Below the pieces are notes generated by a model. It made no database searches and had not been told where the DNA came from. It saw only the letters and a program-made list of their open reading frames with translations. From the NCBI GenBank assembly GCA_029565065.1, contig JAKQOW010000085.1, forward strand, positions 1 to 47,803: a DNA stretch of 47,803 bases. The letters run 5' to 3'. Below, one piece after another: positions 35,343 through 45,218 of this stretch. The position numbers and the translations under genes were made by a program. The first letter of the stretch is position 1. Every line of letters begins with the position of its first letter. Origin of the DNA: Acidobacteriota bacterium (GTDB taxonomy: Bacteria; Acidobacteriota; JAAYUB01).

Positions 35343-35895
35343 TTCGGACATCGGGACCCGGGGCTCGGGGCTCGGGGCTCGGGGCTCGGGGCTCGAGGCT
35401 CGGGGCTCGGGGCTCGTTACAGATCCTTCGTGCTCGTAATCGTCATCGTGATCGTATTTCGTAATCGTGCTCGTAATCGTGATTGAGGTTCAAGGTGAAT
35501 GGGTGAATAGGTGAATGGGAACCAGGAGATGGGTTCTGTGACCCAGGATCCAGGATCCAGAACCCAGGTCCCAGGTCCGATATCCGATGATCGGGAACGA
35601 GTCTCGAGCCTCTAGCCGCGATGACGATTGCGCGCACGACTGCGATTACGATTACGAATTACGATTACGATGACGATTACGAATTACGAGCACGAAATTC
35701 GAAGTCCGATGTCCGATGATCGGGAACGAGCCTCGAGTCTCGAGCCTCTAGCCGCGATGACGATTGCGCGCACGACTGCGATTACGATTACGAATTACGA
35801 TTACGATGACGATTACGAATTACGAGCACGAAATTCGAAGTCCGATATCCGATGATCGGGAACGAGCCTCGAGTCTCGAGCCTCTAGCCTCGTAG
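35343..35895. repeat. Largest composite repeat patch R6, with an internal tandem duplication
   Basis: The left half (35343-35500) reads ATCGGGAC, GGCTCGG 7-mers (35360-35415), TCGTNN 6-mers, then GGTGAATG 8-mers. The middle is CCAGGAT-type 7-mers (about 35530-35577). The right half is on the other strand: TCCGATN, GATCGGGAACGAG, YCTCGAG and ACGANN arrays. GATGATCGGGAACGAG recurs at 35586, 35715 and 35851 (periods 129 and 136), the difference being one 7-mer. No gene is supported between 35279 and 35921. Confidence 0.9.
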
Positions 35896-35921
35896 CAAAA
35901 ACCGGCGGATCGTCCCGAACC

Positions 35922-36878
35922 TTACTCGAACAGCGTCGTCGACAGGTACCGCTCGCCGGTGTCGCAGACCACCGCCACGATCATCCGGCCGGCGCTCTCC
36001 GGCCGGCCGGCCACCCGCAGGGCCGCCGCCACGATGGCCCCGCTGGAGATGCCGGCCAGGATCCCCTCCTCGCGGGCCAGGCGCAGGGTGACGGCTTTGG
36101 CCTCCGCGGCGTCCACGGCGGCGATCTCGTCGATGACCGCGCGGTTCAGCACCTCGGGCACGAAGCCGGCCCCGATCCCCTGGATGGGGTGAGGCGCCGG
36201 CTGCCCGCCCGACAGCACCGGCGACTCAGCCGGCTCCACGGCCACGATCCGGACCGACGGTTTCAGCTCCTTGAGCACCTCGCCCACGCCGGTGACGGTG
36301 CCGCCCGTGCCCACGCCGGCGACGAAGACGTCCACCCGGCCGCCGGTATCCTCCCAGATTTCCAGGGCGGTGGTCCGGCGGTGCATGGCCGCGTTGGCGG
36401 GATTGATGAACTGCTGGGGCAGGAAGTAGTCCGGGTTTTCCGCCGCCAGTGTTTCAGCCGCGGCCACCGCCCCGCGCATGCCGGCGACGCCGGGGGTGAG
36501 GCGGATTTCCGCGCCGAAGGCGGCGAGCAGCTTGCGGCGCTCCACGCTCATGGTCTCGGGCATGGTGAGGATCACGTGGTAACCCTTGACCGCGGCGACA
36601 AACGCCAGCCCGATGCCCGTGTTGCCGCTCGTGGGCTCGACGACGGTCATGCCGGGGCGCAGCCGCCCCTCGGCCTCGGCCGCCTCGATGAGGGCCAGGC
36701 CGAGGCGGTCCTTGACGCTGGCACAGGGATTGAAGAACTCCAGCTTGGCCACCACCTCGCCGGGCAGCCCGACCGAGAGCTTCGGCAGGCGCACCAGCGG
36801 CGTGTTGCCCACCAGCTCCAGCATGCTGCCGGCGATGAGGGGACGGTGCCGTCGGGTGGATGCGATCGCCATGGTCAT
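35922..36878 (-). CDS. cysK: Cysteine synthase (O-acetylserine sulfhydrylase)
   Basis: A 318-aa PLP enzyme that joins O-acetylserine and sulfide to cysteine. PLP-lysine is Lys56 in [10 protein letters not shown]. The substrate loop is TSGNTG (83-88) and the phosphate loop [12 protein letters not shown]. The C-terminal part (IPSSGAI-like: [15 protein letters not shown]) is also canonical. A start at 36878 or 36872 is possible; GGAGG lies just upstream of both. It follows cysE by 19 bp in the same direction, so substrate supply and use are co-expressed. Confidence 0.95.
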   Translation of the reverse strand: MTMAIASTRRHRPLIAGSMLELVGNTPLVRLPKLSVGLPGEVVAKLEFFNPCASVKDRLGLALIEAAEAEGRLRPGMTVVEPTSGNTGIGLAFVAAVKGYHVILTMPETMSVERRKLLAAFGAEIRLTPGVAGMRGAVAAAETLAAENPDYFLPQQFINPANAAMHRRTTALEIWEDTGGRVDVFVAGVGTGGTVTGVGEVLKELKPSVRIVAVEPAESPVLSGGQPAPHPIQGIGAGFVPEVLNRAVIDEIAAVDAAEAKAVTLRLAREEGILAGISSGAIVAAALRVAGRPESAGRMIVAVVCDTGERYLSTTLFE

Positions 36879-36897
36879 TTGCCTCCTGGCGCGGCGG

Positions 36898-37848
36898 TCA
36901 GATGCCGCCGCCGTTTTCGTAACTGGACTCCTGCAACCGGCCCTGCTGGACACGGCTGCGGGGCGGGACGCTGTGGGTGAGCCAGACGTTGCCGCCGATC
37001 ACCGAGCCGCGGCCGATGGTGATCCGCCCCAGCACCGTGGCGCCGGAGTAGATGATCACATCGTCCTCGACGATGGGGTGGCGCGGGACTCCCTTGATGG
37101 GCTTGCCGTCCGCGTCCAGCGGGAAGCTCTTGGCGCCCAGGGTCACTCCTTGGTACAGGCGGACGTTGCGCCCGATGACGCACGTCTCGCCGATGACCAC
37201 GCCGGTGCCGTGGTCGATGAAGAAGCGTTCGCCGATCTCGGCGCCGGGGTGGATGTCGATGCCGGTGTCGGAGTGGGCGCGCTCGGTGAGGATCCGCGGG
37301 ATGAGCGGCACGCCGAGGCGGTGCAGCGCGTGGGCCACCCGGTAGTTCGTCACCGCGTGGAGACTCGGGTAGCAGCTGATGACCTCGCCGGGACTCAGCG
37401 CCGCGGGATCGCCGTCGAAGGCCGCGGCGACGTCGGTGGCCAGCAGCCGGCGCAGTTCCGGCAGCGCGCCGAGCAACGCGGCGGCCACTTCGTCGGAGCG
37501 GCGCTCGCAGGCGACGCACTGCTGACGGGTGAGCCCGACGCAGGCGAAGCAGAGGCCCCGTTTCACCTGCTCGGCCAGGATGGCCCGGGCCCGGTCCAGC
37601 AGCGTGCCCATGTAGAAGGGCATGTTCCCCGGATGGATGTCGGTGTGGCCGAAATAGCCGGGGAACAGCGCCGCGCGCAGGCAGGCCATCATCTCGGCCA
37701 GGGCATCCAGCGACGGCATGGGCACGTGGTAGGCGCTCTCGTGGAGCAGCGGCGCGTACGAGTCGGGCCGGCTCAGCGCCTCGACCACCGCGTTGAGGTC
37801 GGCCGGCGCGCCCGGCTCCGGCTCCGCCGACGATTGCTTTTCATTCAT
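36898..37848 (-). CDS. cysE: Serine O-acetyltransferase
   Basis: A 316-aa enzyme making O-acetylserine from serine and acetyl-CoA. The long helical N-domain (~1-190) is of the EpsC/plastid-like type. The left-handed beta-helix hexapeptide domain contains [39 protein letters not shown] and [19 protein letters not shown]. Catalytic Asp/His are seen in FFIDHGTG. The start could be ATG 37860; I chose 37848 (MNEKQ). It ends NGGGI. In the CysE-CysK complex a C-terminal Ile normally inserts into the CysK active site, and this protein indeed ends in Ile, which fits complex formation with its neighbour. Confidence 0.92.
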   Translation of the reverse strand: MNEKQSSAEPEPGAPADLNAVVEALSRPDSYAPLLHESAYHVPMPSLDALAEMMACLRAALFPGYFGHTDIHPGNMPFYMGTLLDRARAILAEQVKRGLCFACVGLTRQQCVACERRSDEVAAALLGALPELRRLLATDVAAAFDGDPAALSPGEVISCYPSLHAVTNYRVAHALHRLGVPLIPRILTERAHSDTGIDIHPGAEIGERFFIDHGTGVVIGETCVIGRNVRLYQGVTLGAKSFPLDADGKPIKGVPRHPIVEDDVIIYSGATVLGRITIGRGSVIGGNVWLTHSVPPRSRVQQGRLQESSYENGGGI

Positions 37849-37899
37849 GGCCACCCCCAAAACCGCGCCGCCCCGCAGGCGGCGCTATGACTCTAAGAT

Positions 37900-38988
37900 T
37901 CATCCGCCCCCGGGGTGGGATTCAGACCGGAGCCATTCCCGCAGCTGCGGGAAGAACTTTCGGTTGGCCCCGGGGAAGGCGTAGTCGTCCAGTTCCGCCG
38001 CCGTGACCCAGCGGCCGGCCGCCGCCACGCGGGGCGCCGCGCCGCGCCCCAGCCGGCAGACGAACACGTGCAGGTGCGCCCGGAAGTGGCTGTACGCGTG
38101 CCGCACCTCCGCCAGCGGTGCGATCGCCGCCGGCGCCGTGCCGATCTCTTCGCGGCACTCGCGCACCAGCGCCGCCTCGGGCGTCTCGCCCGGCTCGATC
38201 TTGCCGCCGGGGAATTCCCAGAGGCCGCCGAGGAAGCCGTCGGCGGGGCGCTGCTGGATGAACACCCGTCCCCGCCGGACGATCACGGCCACCACGGCGC
38301 GCTGGAGCGGCACCGCCCGCCGCGGTGGAGGCACGGGCAGCGCCGCGGCCACACCCGCCCGCCGGGCCGCGCACCGGTGGGCCAGCGGACACTCGGCGCA
38401 TCGCGGCGCGCGCGGCACGCACACCCGGGCGCCCAGTTCCATGAGCGCCTGGTTGAAATCGCCGGGTGCCGCCGCCGGGATCACGGCGGCCAGCTCGCGG
38501 CGGATCCGGTTGCGGACGCGGGCCGTCCGGACGTCCTCGCGGAGGCAGCACCAGCGGGCCCACACCCGCAGCACGTTGCCGTCCACCACCGGCAGCGGTT
38601 CCCCGGCGGCGATGCTGAGCACCGCGGCGGCGATGTAGTCGCCCACGCCCGGCAGGCGGCGGAACACTGCGGGTGTGCGCGGGACGCGGCCGCCGTGCGC
38701 CGTCACGACCTGCCGCGCGGCTGCGTGCAGGTTGCGGGCGCGGCCGTAGTACCCGAGTCCCTCCCAAGCCTTGAGCACGTCGTCGAGCGGCGCCGCCGCA
38801 AGCGCCGCCACCGTGGGGAAGCGCGCCAGGAACCGCCGGTAATAGGGCGCGGCTGTGACCACCTGCGTCTGCTGGAGCATGACCTCCGAGACCCAGATCC
38901 GGTAAATGTTCCGGGTGCGGCGCCACGGCAGGTCGCGCTGCGAGGCGCGGTACCAGTCGAGCAGGGCCTGGATGTCGTTTGCGTTCAT
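37900..38988 (-). CDS. mutY: A/G-specific adenine glycosylase with a complete Nudix-like C-terminal domain
   Basis: A 362-aa base-excision repair enzyme removing adenine opposite 8-oxoguanine. Catalytic Glu is in WVSEVMLQQTQV, the hairpin in LPGVGDYIAAAV, and catalytic Asp in VVDGNVLRV. The 4Fe-4S cluster cysteines are in RVCVPRAPRCAECPLAHRC. The C-terminal 8-oxoG-recognition domain carries GGKIEPGETPEAALV, then RECREEIG, which satisfies the full Nudix box; this is often degenerate in MutY. The ATG at 38988 has a GAGGGA site. It is divergent from the oxoacid dehydrogenase operon across 288 bp, in which I see no further gene. Confidence 0.93.
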   Translation of the reverse strand: MNANDIQALLDWYRASQRDLPWRRTRNIYRIWVSEVMLQQTQVVTAAPYYRRFLARFPTVAALAAAPLDDVLKAWEGLGYYGRARNLHAAARQVVTAHGGRVPRTPAVFRRLPGVGDYIAAAVLSIAAGEPLPVVDGNVLRVWARWCCLREDVRTARVRNRIRRELAAVIPAAAPGDFNQALMELGARVCVPRAPRCAECPLAHRCAARRAGVAAALPVPPPRRAVPLQRAVVAVIVRRGRVFIQQRPADGFLGGLWEFPGGKIEPGETPEAALVRECREEIGTAPAAIAPLAEVRHAYSHFRAHLHVFVCRLGRGAAPRVAAAGRWVTAAELDDYAFPGANRKFFPQLREWLRSESHPGGG

Positions 38989-39276
38989 GTTCCCTCTCGC
39001 CGCCGGCGGCGCCGGCGGCCAGTCGCCGAGGATACACCCGGACCCGGCCGCCGTGTCAAACAGTTTGGCGCCTCCCGGCGGCAAACTTCTCCCGCCGGAG
39101 TGAATCGCCCCGCCGGCCGGCGGCATCTCACCAGACGTCCGTCCCGGTCCGCGGCGTGGGGTCGCGCCGGTCGGGACGGCGGTTTCGCATCCGAATTATT
39201 AATGGAATCCGGCTTCCGGCCGCATCCGGTCGCACCGGCGCCGCCCCGGGAGCCCAATCCGCGCAGGGAGTGTCGC

Positions 39277-40374
39277 ATGTCCCACCCACTGTTCGAGGCG
39301 TTCAGTCCCGCCGCCGGCGGGCGGCTGCAGATCATGGACGATGAGGGCCGGATCATCCACCCCGAGTGGATGCCGGCGCTGGCCGACGAGCAGGCCGTCG
39401 AGGCGCTGCGGCGGATGCTCTACGTCCGCACCGCCGACGCCATGGCCGTGTCGTACCAGCGCCAGGGCCGCATGTACACCTATCCGCCCAACTACGGCCA
39501 GGAAGCCATCAGCGTCGCCGTGGGCATGGTGATGCGCGACGAGGACTGGCTGGCGCCGGCCTACCGCGAGCTGGGGGCCTGGCTGGCCAAGGGCGCCCGG
39601 ATGAAGGACATCTTCCTCTATTTCGGCGGCCACGAGCAGGGTTGCCACCTGCCCGAGGCTAAAAACATGCTGCCGTGGTCGGTGCCCATCGCCTCGCAGC
39701 TCCTGCACGCTGCCGGCATCGGCTACGCCCTCAAGTACCAGGGCAAGCCCGGCGCCGCGTTCACCTTCTTCGGCGAGGGCGGCACCTCGCAGGGCGATTT
39801 CCACGAGGCGCTCAACTTCGCCGGGGTCTGGCGGGCGCCGGTGGTGTTCGTGTGCCAGAACAACCAGTACGCTATCTCCTGCCACCTGTCGAAGCAGACC
39901 GCGGCGCCCTCCATCGCCGTCAAGGCGCTGGGCTACGGCATCGCCGGCATCCAGGTGGATGGCAACGACTTCTTCGCCGTCTACGCCGCGGCCGCCGCGG
40001 CGGCGGAGCACGCCCGCGCCGGGAACGGCCCGGTGCTCATCGAGGCGGTGACCTATCGCCTGGGCGCCCACACCACCTCGGACGACCCCGGCCGCTACCG
40101 CTCCTCCGAGGAGGAGGCCCGGTGGGCCGAGCGCGAGCCGGTGAAGCGGCTGCGGGCGCACCTGGCCGACCGGGGCCTGTGGCGGGCCGAGGACGAGGAG
40201 GCGCTCGTCGCCCAGTACCGCAAGGACATCGATGTCCAGTTCCTCGCCCAGGAGAACGAACCGTACCCCCTCGAGGACGTCTTCGTGCACCACTACGCCG
40301 AGATGCCCGATGACCTCAAGCACCAGCTGGTCGCGTACCAGAAGTTCGAGAACTGGAAGGAGTCGCACCGATGA
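39277..40374 (+). CDS. 2-oxoacid dehydrogenase E1 component, alpha subunit
   Basis: A 365-aa thiamine-diphosphate enzyme subunit. The TPP/Mg motif reads GEGGTSQGDFHEALNFAGVW and continues to CQNNQY. The phosphorylation-loop region RLGAHTTSDDPGRYR is present. Sequence fits either pyruvate or branched-chain 2-oxoacid dehydrogenases (AISCHLSKQTAAPSIAVKAL, SDDPGRYR); I cannot separate these by eye, so no symbol is given. The gene starts a four-gene operon and overlaps the beta gene by four bases. The frame is open far upstream, but a purine-rich GGGAG before 39277 supports this start. Confidence 0.92.
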   Translation: MSHPLFEAFSPAAGGRLQIMDDEGRIIHPEWMPALADEQAVEALRRMLYVRTADAMAVSYQRQGRMYTYPPNYGQEAISVAVGMVMRDEDWLAPAYRELGAWLAKGARMKDIFLYFGGHEQGCHLPEAKNMLPWSVPIASQLLHAAGIGYALKYQGKPGAAFTFFGEGGTSQGDFHEALNFAGVWRAPVVFVCQNNQYAISCHLSKQTAAPSIAVKALGYGIAGIQVDGNDFFAVYAAAAAAAEHARAGNGPVLIEAVTYRLGAHTTSDDPGRYRSSEEEARWAEREPVKRLRAHLADRGLWRAEDEEALVAQYRKDIDVQFLAQENEPYPLEDVFVHHYAEMPDDLKHQLVAYQKFENWKESHR

Positions 40375-41354
40375 GCACCCAGGTCATGACCCTCGTCCAG
40401 GCGGTCAACCACGCCCTGGACCTCAAGCTGGCCGAGGACCCGGCGATCGTCGTCTACGGCGAGGACGTGGGCCTCGAGGGCGGCGTCTTCCGCGCCACCG
40501 AGGGGCTGCAGGCCCGGCATGGCGAGGCCCGCGTCTTCGACAGCCCCCTGGCCGAGTCGGGCATCATGGGCACGGCCGTCGGGATGGCCGCCGCCGGACT
40601 CCGCCCCGTGGTCGAGATCCAGTTCTGCGGCTTCCTCTACCCGGCCTTCAACCAGCTCGTCTGCCACGTGGCCCGCATGCGCAACCGCACCCGCGGCAAG
40701 TATCCCATGCGCCTGGTGGTCCGGTTCCCGTACGGCGGCAACATCCGCGCGCTGGAGCAGCACTCCGAGAGCCCGGAGGCGCTGCTGGCGCACACGCCGG
40801 GGCTGAAAGTCGTCATCCCCTCGACCCCCTACGACGCCAAGGGCCTGCTCATCGCCGCCATCGAGTCGGACGATCCCGTCATCTTCATGGAGCCGAAGCG
40901 CATTTACCGCGCCGTGAAGCAGGAGGTGCCGCTCCAGAAGTACACCCTGCCCATCGGCAAGGCCAAGGTGCTCGCCGAGGGGACCGACATCACGGTGGTC
41001 ACCTACGGCGCCAACGTGCGCGAGACGCAGAAGGCGCTGGCCCTGGCCAAGCAGGACGGGATCTCGGCGGAGCTGATCGACCTGCGCACTATCTACCCCG
41101 TCGACCGCGCGACCATCGCGGCCTCCGTGCGCAAGACCGGCCGCTTCCTCGCCGTGACCGAGGGGCCCGCCACCTGCGGCGTGGCCGCCGAGCTCGTCAC
41201 CATCGTCAACGAGGAGGCGTTCCTCAACCTGGCCGCGCCGCCGGCCCGGCTGGCCGGCTTCGACACGGCGCCGCCGTACGCGCGGGGCGAGCATTTCTAC
41301 TTCCACTCCCCCGAGCGGATCTACTACGAGCTGAAAAAAGTGGTCGACTACTGA
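40371..41354 (+). CDS. 2-oxoacid dehydrogenase E1 component, beta subunit
   Basis: A 327-aa subunit completing the alpha2-beta2 E1. Typical motifs are VVYGEDVGLEGGVF, then FDSPLAESGIMGTAVGMA (TPP-contacting), then EIQFCGFLYPAFNQL and EPKRIYRA. The C-terminal transketolase half has VTYGANVRETQKAL and EGPATCGVAAELV. The start overlaps the end of the alpha gene (ATGA), ensuring equal synthesis. It lies 31 bp before the E2 gene. Confidence 0.94.
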   Translation: MSTQVMTLVQAVNHALDLKLAEDPAIVVYGEDVGLEGGVFRATEGLQARHGEARVFDSPLAESGIMGTAVGMAAAGLRPVVEIQFCGFLYPAFNQLVCHVARMRNRTRGKYPMRLVVRFPYGGNIRALEQHSESPEALLAHTPGLKVVIPSTPYDAKGLLIAAIESDDPVIFMEPKRIYRAVKQEVPLQKYTLPIGKAKVLAEGTDITVVTYGANVRETQKALALAKQDGISAELIDLRTIYPVDRATIAASVRKTGRFLAVTEGPATCGVAAELVTIVNEEAFLNLAAPPARLAGFDTAPPYARGEHFYFHSPERIYYELKKVVDY

Positions 41355-41385
41355 GCCGCCACCCGGCAGCCTGGAGGACAGCGTC

Positions 41386-42693
41386 ATGCGTTACATCTTC
41401 AAGTTCCCCGACATCGGCGAGGGCGTCCACGAGGGCAAGATCCTGAAGTGGCACGTCGAGAAGGGCCAGCGGGTGGCCATGGGCGACCCGGTGGTCCAGG
41501 TGGAGACCGACAAGGTGGTGGCCGACATCCCCGCCCCGCGCGACGGCGCCGTGGTGGACCGCTTCGGCGCCGTGGGCGAGATCATCAACGTGGGCGATGC
41601 GCTGATCGAGCTCGAAATCGAGGGCGTCACCGGCGCCGAGGCCCAGGCCATCGCCGCCGAAAAGCCGAAACCCAAGACCCAGGAGCCGGTGGACGAGGTG
41701 GGCTTCGGCGTCGTGGGCACCATCGAGGTGGCCGGCGACGCCGCCGTGCTCCCCGCCGGCAGCGAGGGGCTCCCCGCCGCGCCCGCCGCGCCGGAGACAT
41801 CGCCGCGCCGCAAAGCGCTGGCCACGCCGGTGTCGCGGGCCATGGCCCGGGAGCTCGGCGTCGACATCGACCAGGTGGCGGGCACCGGCCCCGGCGGCCG
41901 GGTGATGAAGTCCGACATCCAGGCGCACTACGACCGGCTCCGCACCGCCGCGCCGGCGCCCGCCCCGGCGGCCGCGCCGGCGCCGGACGTGCCGCGCGTG
42001 GAATACGAGCCGCTCTCCATGATCCGGAAGGCCATCGCCCGCAACATGGCCGTGTCCAAGGGGACCGCCGCCCACATGACGGTGATCGACGAGGTGGAGG
42101 TCTCGGAGCTCGTGGCGCTGCGGCGGGACCACAAGGACCGCCTCCAGGCCCGGGGGGTGAGCCTGACCTACCTGCCGTTCGTGCTCAAGGCCGTCGCCGG
42201 GGCGCTGAAGCGCCACCGGAGCCTGAACTCCCAGCTCGACCTCGAGAACAACCGGATGGTCTACAAGCTCGACGTGAACATCGGCATCGCCGTGGACACC
42301 GACGACGGCCTGGTGGTCCCGGTGATCCGGCACGCCGACCGGCTCAGCATCCTGGAGCTGGCGGCGCGGATTCAGGAGTTCGCCGTCCGGGCCCGCGAGC
42401 GCAAGCTGACCCTGGACGACTTCAAGGACGGCACCTTCACCGTGACCAACTACGGCGCCATCGGCGGGCTGTTCGGCGTGCCGGTGATCAATTATCCGCA
42501 GGCGGCCATCCTCGGCATCGGCCGCATCGTGGAGCGGCCGGTGGTCAAGGACGGCCAGCTCGCCGTGGGCCGCGTCATGCCGCTGTCGCTGTCGGTGGAC
42601 CATCGGATCGTGGACGGCGGCGCCACCACGCGCTTCCTCAACGACGTGATGGCGTCGCTGCGGGAGCCGGTGGGGATGTTGTTGGGGGAATAG
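41386..42693 (+). CDS. Dihydrolipoamide acyltransferase (E2) of the 2-oxoacid dehydrogenase complex
   Basis: A 435-aa core protein. One lipoyl domain (~3-78) has target Lys43 in VETDKVVADIPAP. A linker is followed by a peripheral-subunit-binding domain (~142-182: ATPVSRAMARELGVD, then GTGPGGRVMKSDI) and an Ala/Pro-rich linker. The acyltransferase catalytic domain (~205-435) ends with LSVDHRIVDGG, containing the active-site His and Asp. Whether the acyl group is acetyl or branched-chain cannot be told by eye. It would be lipoylated by the ligase at 44382. Confidence 0.94.
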   Translation: MRYIFKFPDIGEGVHEGKILKWHVEKGQRVAMGDPVVQVETDKVVADIPAPRDGAVVDRFGAVGEIINVGDALIELEIEGVTGAEAQAIAAEKPKPKTQEPVDEVGFGVVGTIEVAGDAAVLPAGSEGLPAAPAAPETSPRRKALATPVSRAMARELGVDIDQVAGTGPGGRVMKSDIQAHYDRLRTAAPAPAPAAAPAPDVPRVEYEPLSMIRKAIARNMAVSKGTAAHMTVIDEVEVSELVALRRDHKDRLQARGVSLTYLPFVLKAVAGALKRHRSLNSQLDLENNRMVYKLDVNIGIAVDTDDGLVVPVIRHADRLSILELAARIQEFAVRARERKLTLDDFKDGTFTVTNYGAIGGLFGVPVINYPQAAILGIGRIVERPVVKDGQLAVGRVMPLSLSVDHRIVDGGATTRFLNDVMASLREPVGMLLGE

Positions 42694-42728
42694 GCGGATC
42701 GGTGAGCAAGAAGCGAGGAGCGAAAAGC

Positions 42729-44090
42729 ATGGAACGCAAAGCAACGCCGGATTATGACCTGTTGATCGTGGGCGCGGGACCCGCCGGCTACGTGGCGGCC
42801 ATCCGCGCCGGCCAGGTGGGCCTCAAGACCGCCCTGGTGGAGAAGGACCACGTCGGCGGCATGTGCCTGAACTGGGGCTGCATCCCCACCAAGGCCATGC
42901 TCGAGAGCGCCCGGCTCCTGGAGCGGGCCCGCCAGGCCCGGCAGTTCGGCATTGACGGCGTCGACGAATCGAAGCTCCGACTCAACTGGGGCGCCGCCCG
43001 GGACCGCGCCAGCCGGGTGGTCCAGCGGCTGGCCGGCAACATCGAGGCCTACCTCGGCCGGTACGGCGTGGAGACCATCCGCGGCGAGGCCGAGTTCCTC
43101 GCGCCCGCGACGGTCCGGGTGGGCCGGCGGGTGATCGAGGCCGGCCACGTGATCCTGGCCACCGGCTCCCGGCCCGCGCCGCTGTCGGCGGCGGTGCCGC
43201 CGGAGCTGGCCCTGGAGATCGACGGGCTGTTCGCCCTGCGCGCGCTCCCCGCCAGCGTTGCCGTGGTGGGCCAGGGGCCCAGCGCCATGGAGCTGGCGCT
43301 GCTCCTCAAGATGGCCGGCAGCGTGGTGACGCTGGTCTCGCCGGCGGCGACGCTGCTGCCCATGGCGGATCCGTACCTGTCGACCTACGCTCTTAACCGG
43401 CTGCGCCACCAGGGCGTGCGGGTCCTGCTCGAGGCCGTCCCCACCGGCGGCACCGACGGCGGCATCCTCGTGGGCGAGGAGCGGATCCTGTGCGAGCGGG
43501 TGCTCAACGCCACACGGCGCCGCGCGGTCATCCCCAAGGTGGAGTTCGATCTCACCCTCGACGACGGCTTCGTCTTCACCGACGACTACCTCCAGGCGGG
43601 CCATCCGAACCTTTTCGCCGTGGGCGACGTGAACGGGCGCAACGCCACCGCCCACGCCGCGTCGGCCCAGGGGCTGCACGCCGTCAACGTGATCCAGGGC
43701 GTGCGGTGGAAGTTGGAGGCGCGCCGCTTCCCGCTCAACATCTACACCTTCCCCGAGATCGCCCAGGTGGGGCTCACCGAGCCCGAGATCCAGGCCCGCA
43801 GGATCGACTACCGGGTCCACGAGTACCCGCTGGCGGCCAACGCCAAGGCGCTGGCCGAGGGGAACGCCGAGGGCTTCGTCCGCCTGCTCTCGGAGCAGCG
43901 CTACGGCGAGGTGCTGGGCGTGCAGATCGTCGCCGCCCACGCCACCGACATGATCGCCGAGGCCGCCGCAATCATCCAGGCGGAGGGAACCATCCATGAC
44001 GTGGCCCGCATCGCGCACGCCCACCCCACCGTGTCGGAGGTGTTCCTCGAGGCGGGCCTGGCGGCGCTGGGCCGTCCGCTCCATGAATAA
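42729..44090 (+). CDS. lpdA: Dihydrolipoyl dehydrogenase (E3)
   Basis: A 453-aa flavoprotein that reoxidises the E2 lipoyl arm with NAD+. The FAD site is IVGAGPAGYVAAIRA, and the redox cysteines are Cys46 and Cys51 in GGMCLNWGCIPTK. The NAD site is SVAVVGQGPSAMELALLL, where the first Gly position differs slightly from GxGxxG. FAD-binding FAVGDVNGRNATAHAA and the catalytic HAHPTVSE near the C-terminus are present. The start is ATG 42729 with GAGGAG upstream, 35 bp after E2. It ends just before repeat patch R7. Confidence 0.95.
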   Translation: MERKATPDYDLLIVGAGPAGYVAAIRAGQVGLKTALVEKDHVGGMCLNWGCIPTKAMLESARLLERARQARQFGIDGVDESKLRLNWGAARDRASRVVQRLAGNIEAYLGRYGVETIRGEAEFLAPATVRVGRRVIEAGHVILATGSRPAPLSAAVPPELALEIDGLFALRALPASVAVVGQGPSAMELALLLKMAGSVVTLVSPAATLLPMADPYLSTYALNRLRHQGVRVLLEAVPTGGTDGGILVGEERILCERVLNATRRRAVIPKVEFDLTLDDGFVFTDDYLQAGHPNLFAVGDVNGRNATAHAASAQGLHAVNVIQGVRWKLEARRFPLNIYTFPEIAQVGLTEPEIQARRIDYRVHEYPLAANAKALAEGNAEGFVRLLSEQRYGEVLGVQIVAAHATDMIAEAAAIIQAEGTIHDVARIAHAHPTVSEVFLEAGLAALGRPLHE

Positions 44091-44093
44091 TTG

Positions 44094-44370
<277 letters not shown>

Positions 44371-44381
44371 GTCGCGCCGCC

Positions 44382-45026
44382 ATGATCACCGAAGAACCGG
44401 CCCCCTACGACTTCCCCGACCGCGAGCTGCTCGATGCCGACGGCGCCGGGTACCGGTGCCTCGTGTGGCGGCCGGCGGCCGTCTGCGTGGTCATCGGCCG
44501 CGGCAACAGCCCCGCCGCATCGGTGTTCCTCGACCGGGCGGCCGCCGACGGCGTGGCGGTGGTCCAGCGCCCCTCGGGGGGCGAGGCGGTGGTGCTCTCG
44601 CCGCGCACCCTGGCCGTCTCCGCGGTGCACCGCGCGGCGGAGCAACTGGCCTCGCGGCGCTACTTCGAGCAGTACAACGACGCCGTCATCCACGCCCTGG
44701 CCGATCTCGGCGTCGCGGGACTCTCCCGGCGCGGCATCTCCGACATCGCCCTGGGCGATCGGAAGATCCTCGGTTCCTCGATCTACCGCAACCGCCAGCG
44801 GGTGCTCTACCACGCCGTGCTCAACGTCGCCGAGTCGCCCGAGCTCATGGAACGCTACCTGCGGCCGCCCGCCCGTCAGCCCGACTATCGCCGCGACCGC
44901 GCCCACCGCGACTTCGTCACCTCGCTCGCCGCCGCCGGATACGCGCTGTCGACGGCCGCGCTCCAGGACGCCCTGCACGCCGCCCTGACCCGCGTGGCTC
45001 TCTCCCCCGCCCCCTCGTCCTCGTGA
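44382..45026 (+). CDS. lplA: Lipoate-protein ligase A-type enzyme
   Basis: A 214-aa biotin/lipoate ligase-fold protein. The lipoate-binding motif reads QRPSGGEAVVLSP, a variant of the usual RRxSGGGAVxHD. The catalytic Lys lies in GDRKILGSSIYR, followed by HAVLNV. It is short for LplA (E. coli 337 aa) and lacks the C-terminal accessory domain; such single-domain ligases or octanoyl/lipoyl transferases are known. Its place right after the E1-E2-E3 genes strongly suggests it loads lipoate on that E2. The last residues (SPAPSSS) run into repeat patch R8. Confidence 0.82.
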   Translation: MITEEPAPYDFPDRELLDADGAGYRCLVWRPAAVCVVIGRGNSPAASVFLDRAAADGVAVVQRPSGGEAVVLSPRTLAVSAVHRAAEQLASRRYFEQYNDAVIHALADLGVAGLSRRGISDIALGDRKILGSSIYRNRQRVLYHAVLNVAESPELMERYLRPPARQPDYRRDRAHRDFVTSLAAAGYALSTAALQDALHAALTRVALSPAPSSS

Positions 45027-45200
45027 TTCGTAATCGTAATCGTGCTCGTAATCGTAATGCGTAATCGTGATCGTAATCGGGGCTCGGGGTTCGGGGTTCG
45101 GAGCTCGGGGCTCGAGGCTCGGGGCTCGAGGCTCGGGGCTCGTTCTCGATCAAGGAATATCGGACCTCGGACCTGTGGCCTGGGACCTCGGCTTCGGGAA
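45027..45200 (+). repeat. Composite repeat patch R8
   Basis: TCGTNN 6-mers (about 45028-45078) begin directly after the ligase stop codon. GGCTCGG/GGTTCGG/GGCTCGA 7-mers (45079-45142), the linker CTCGTTCTCGATC, and ATCGGACC/TCGGACCT units (45157-45200) follow. The order and strand match R1. Confidence 0.85.
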
Positions 45201-45218
45201 TTCGGTCCAGAGACGCTC

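Noticed and set aside
35586..35895. Possible CRISPR array
   Set aside because: Repeats are contiguous and low-complexity, with no unique equal-length spacers and no cas genes nearby.
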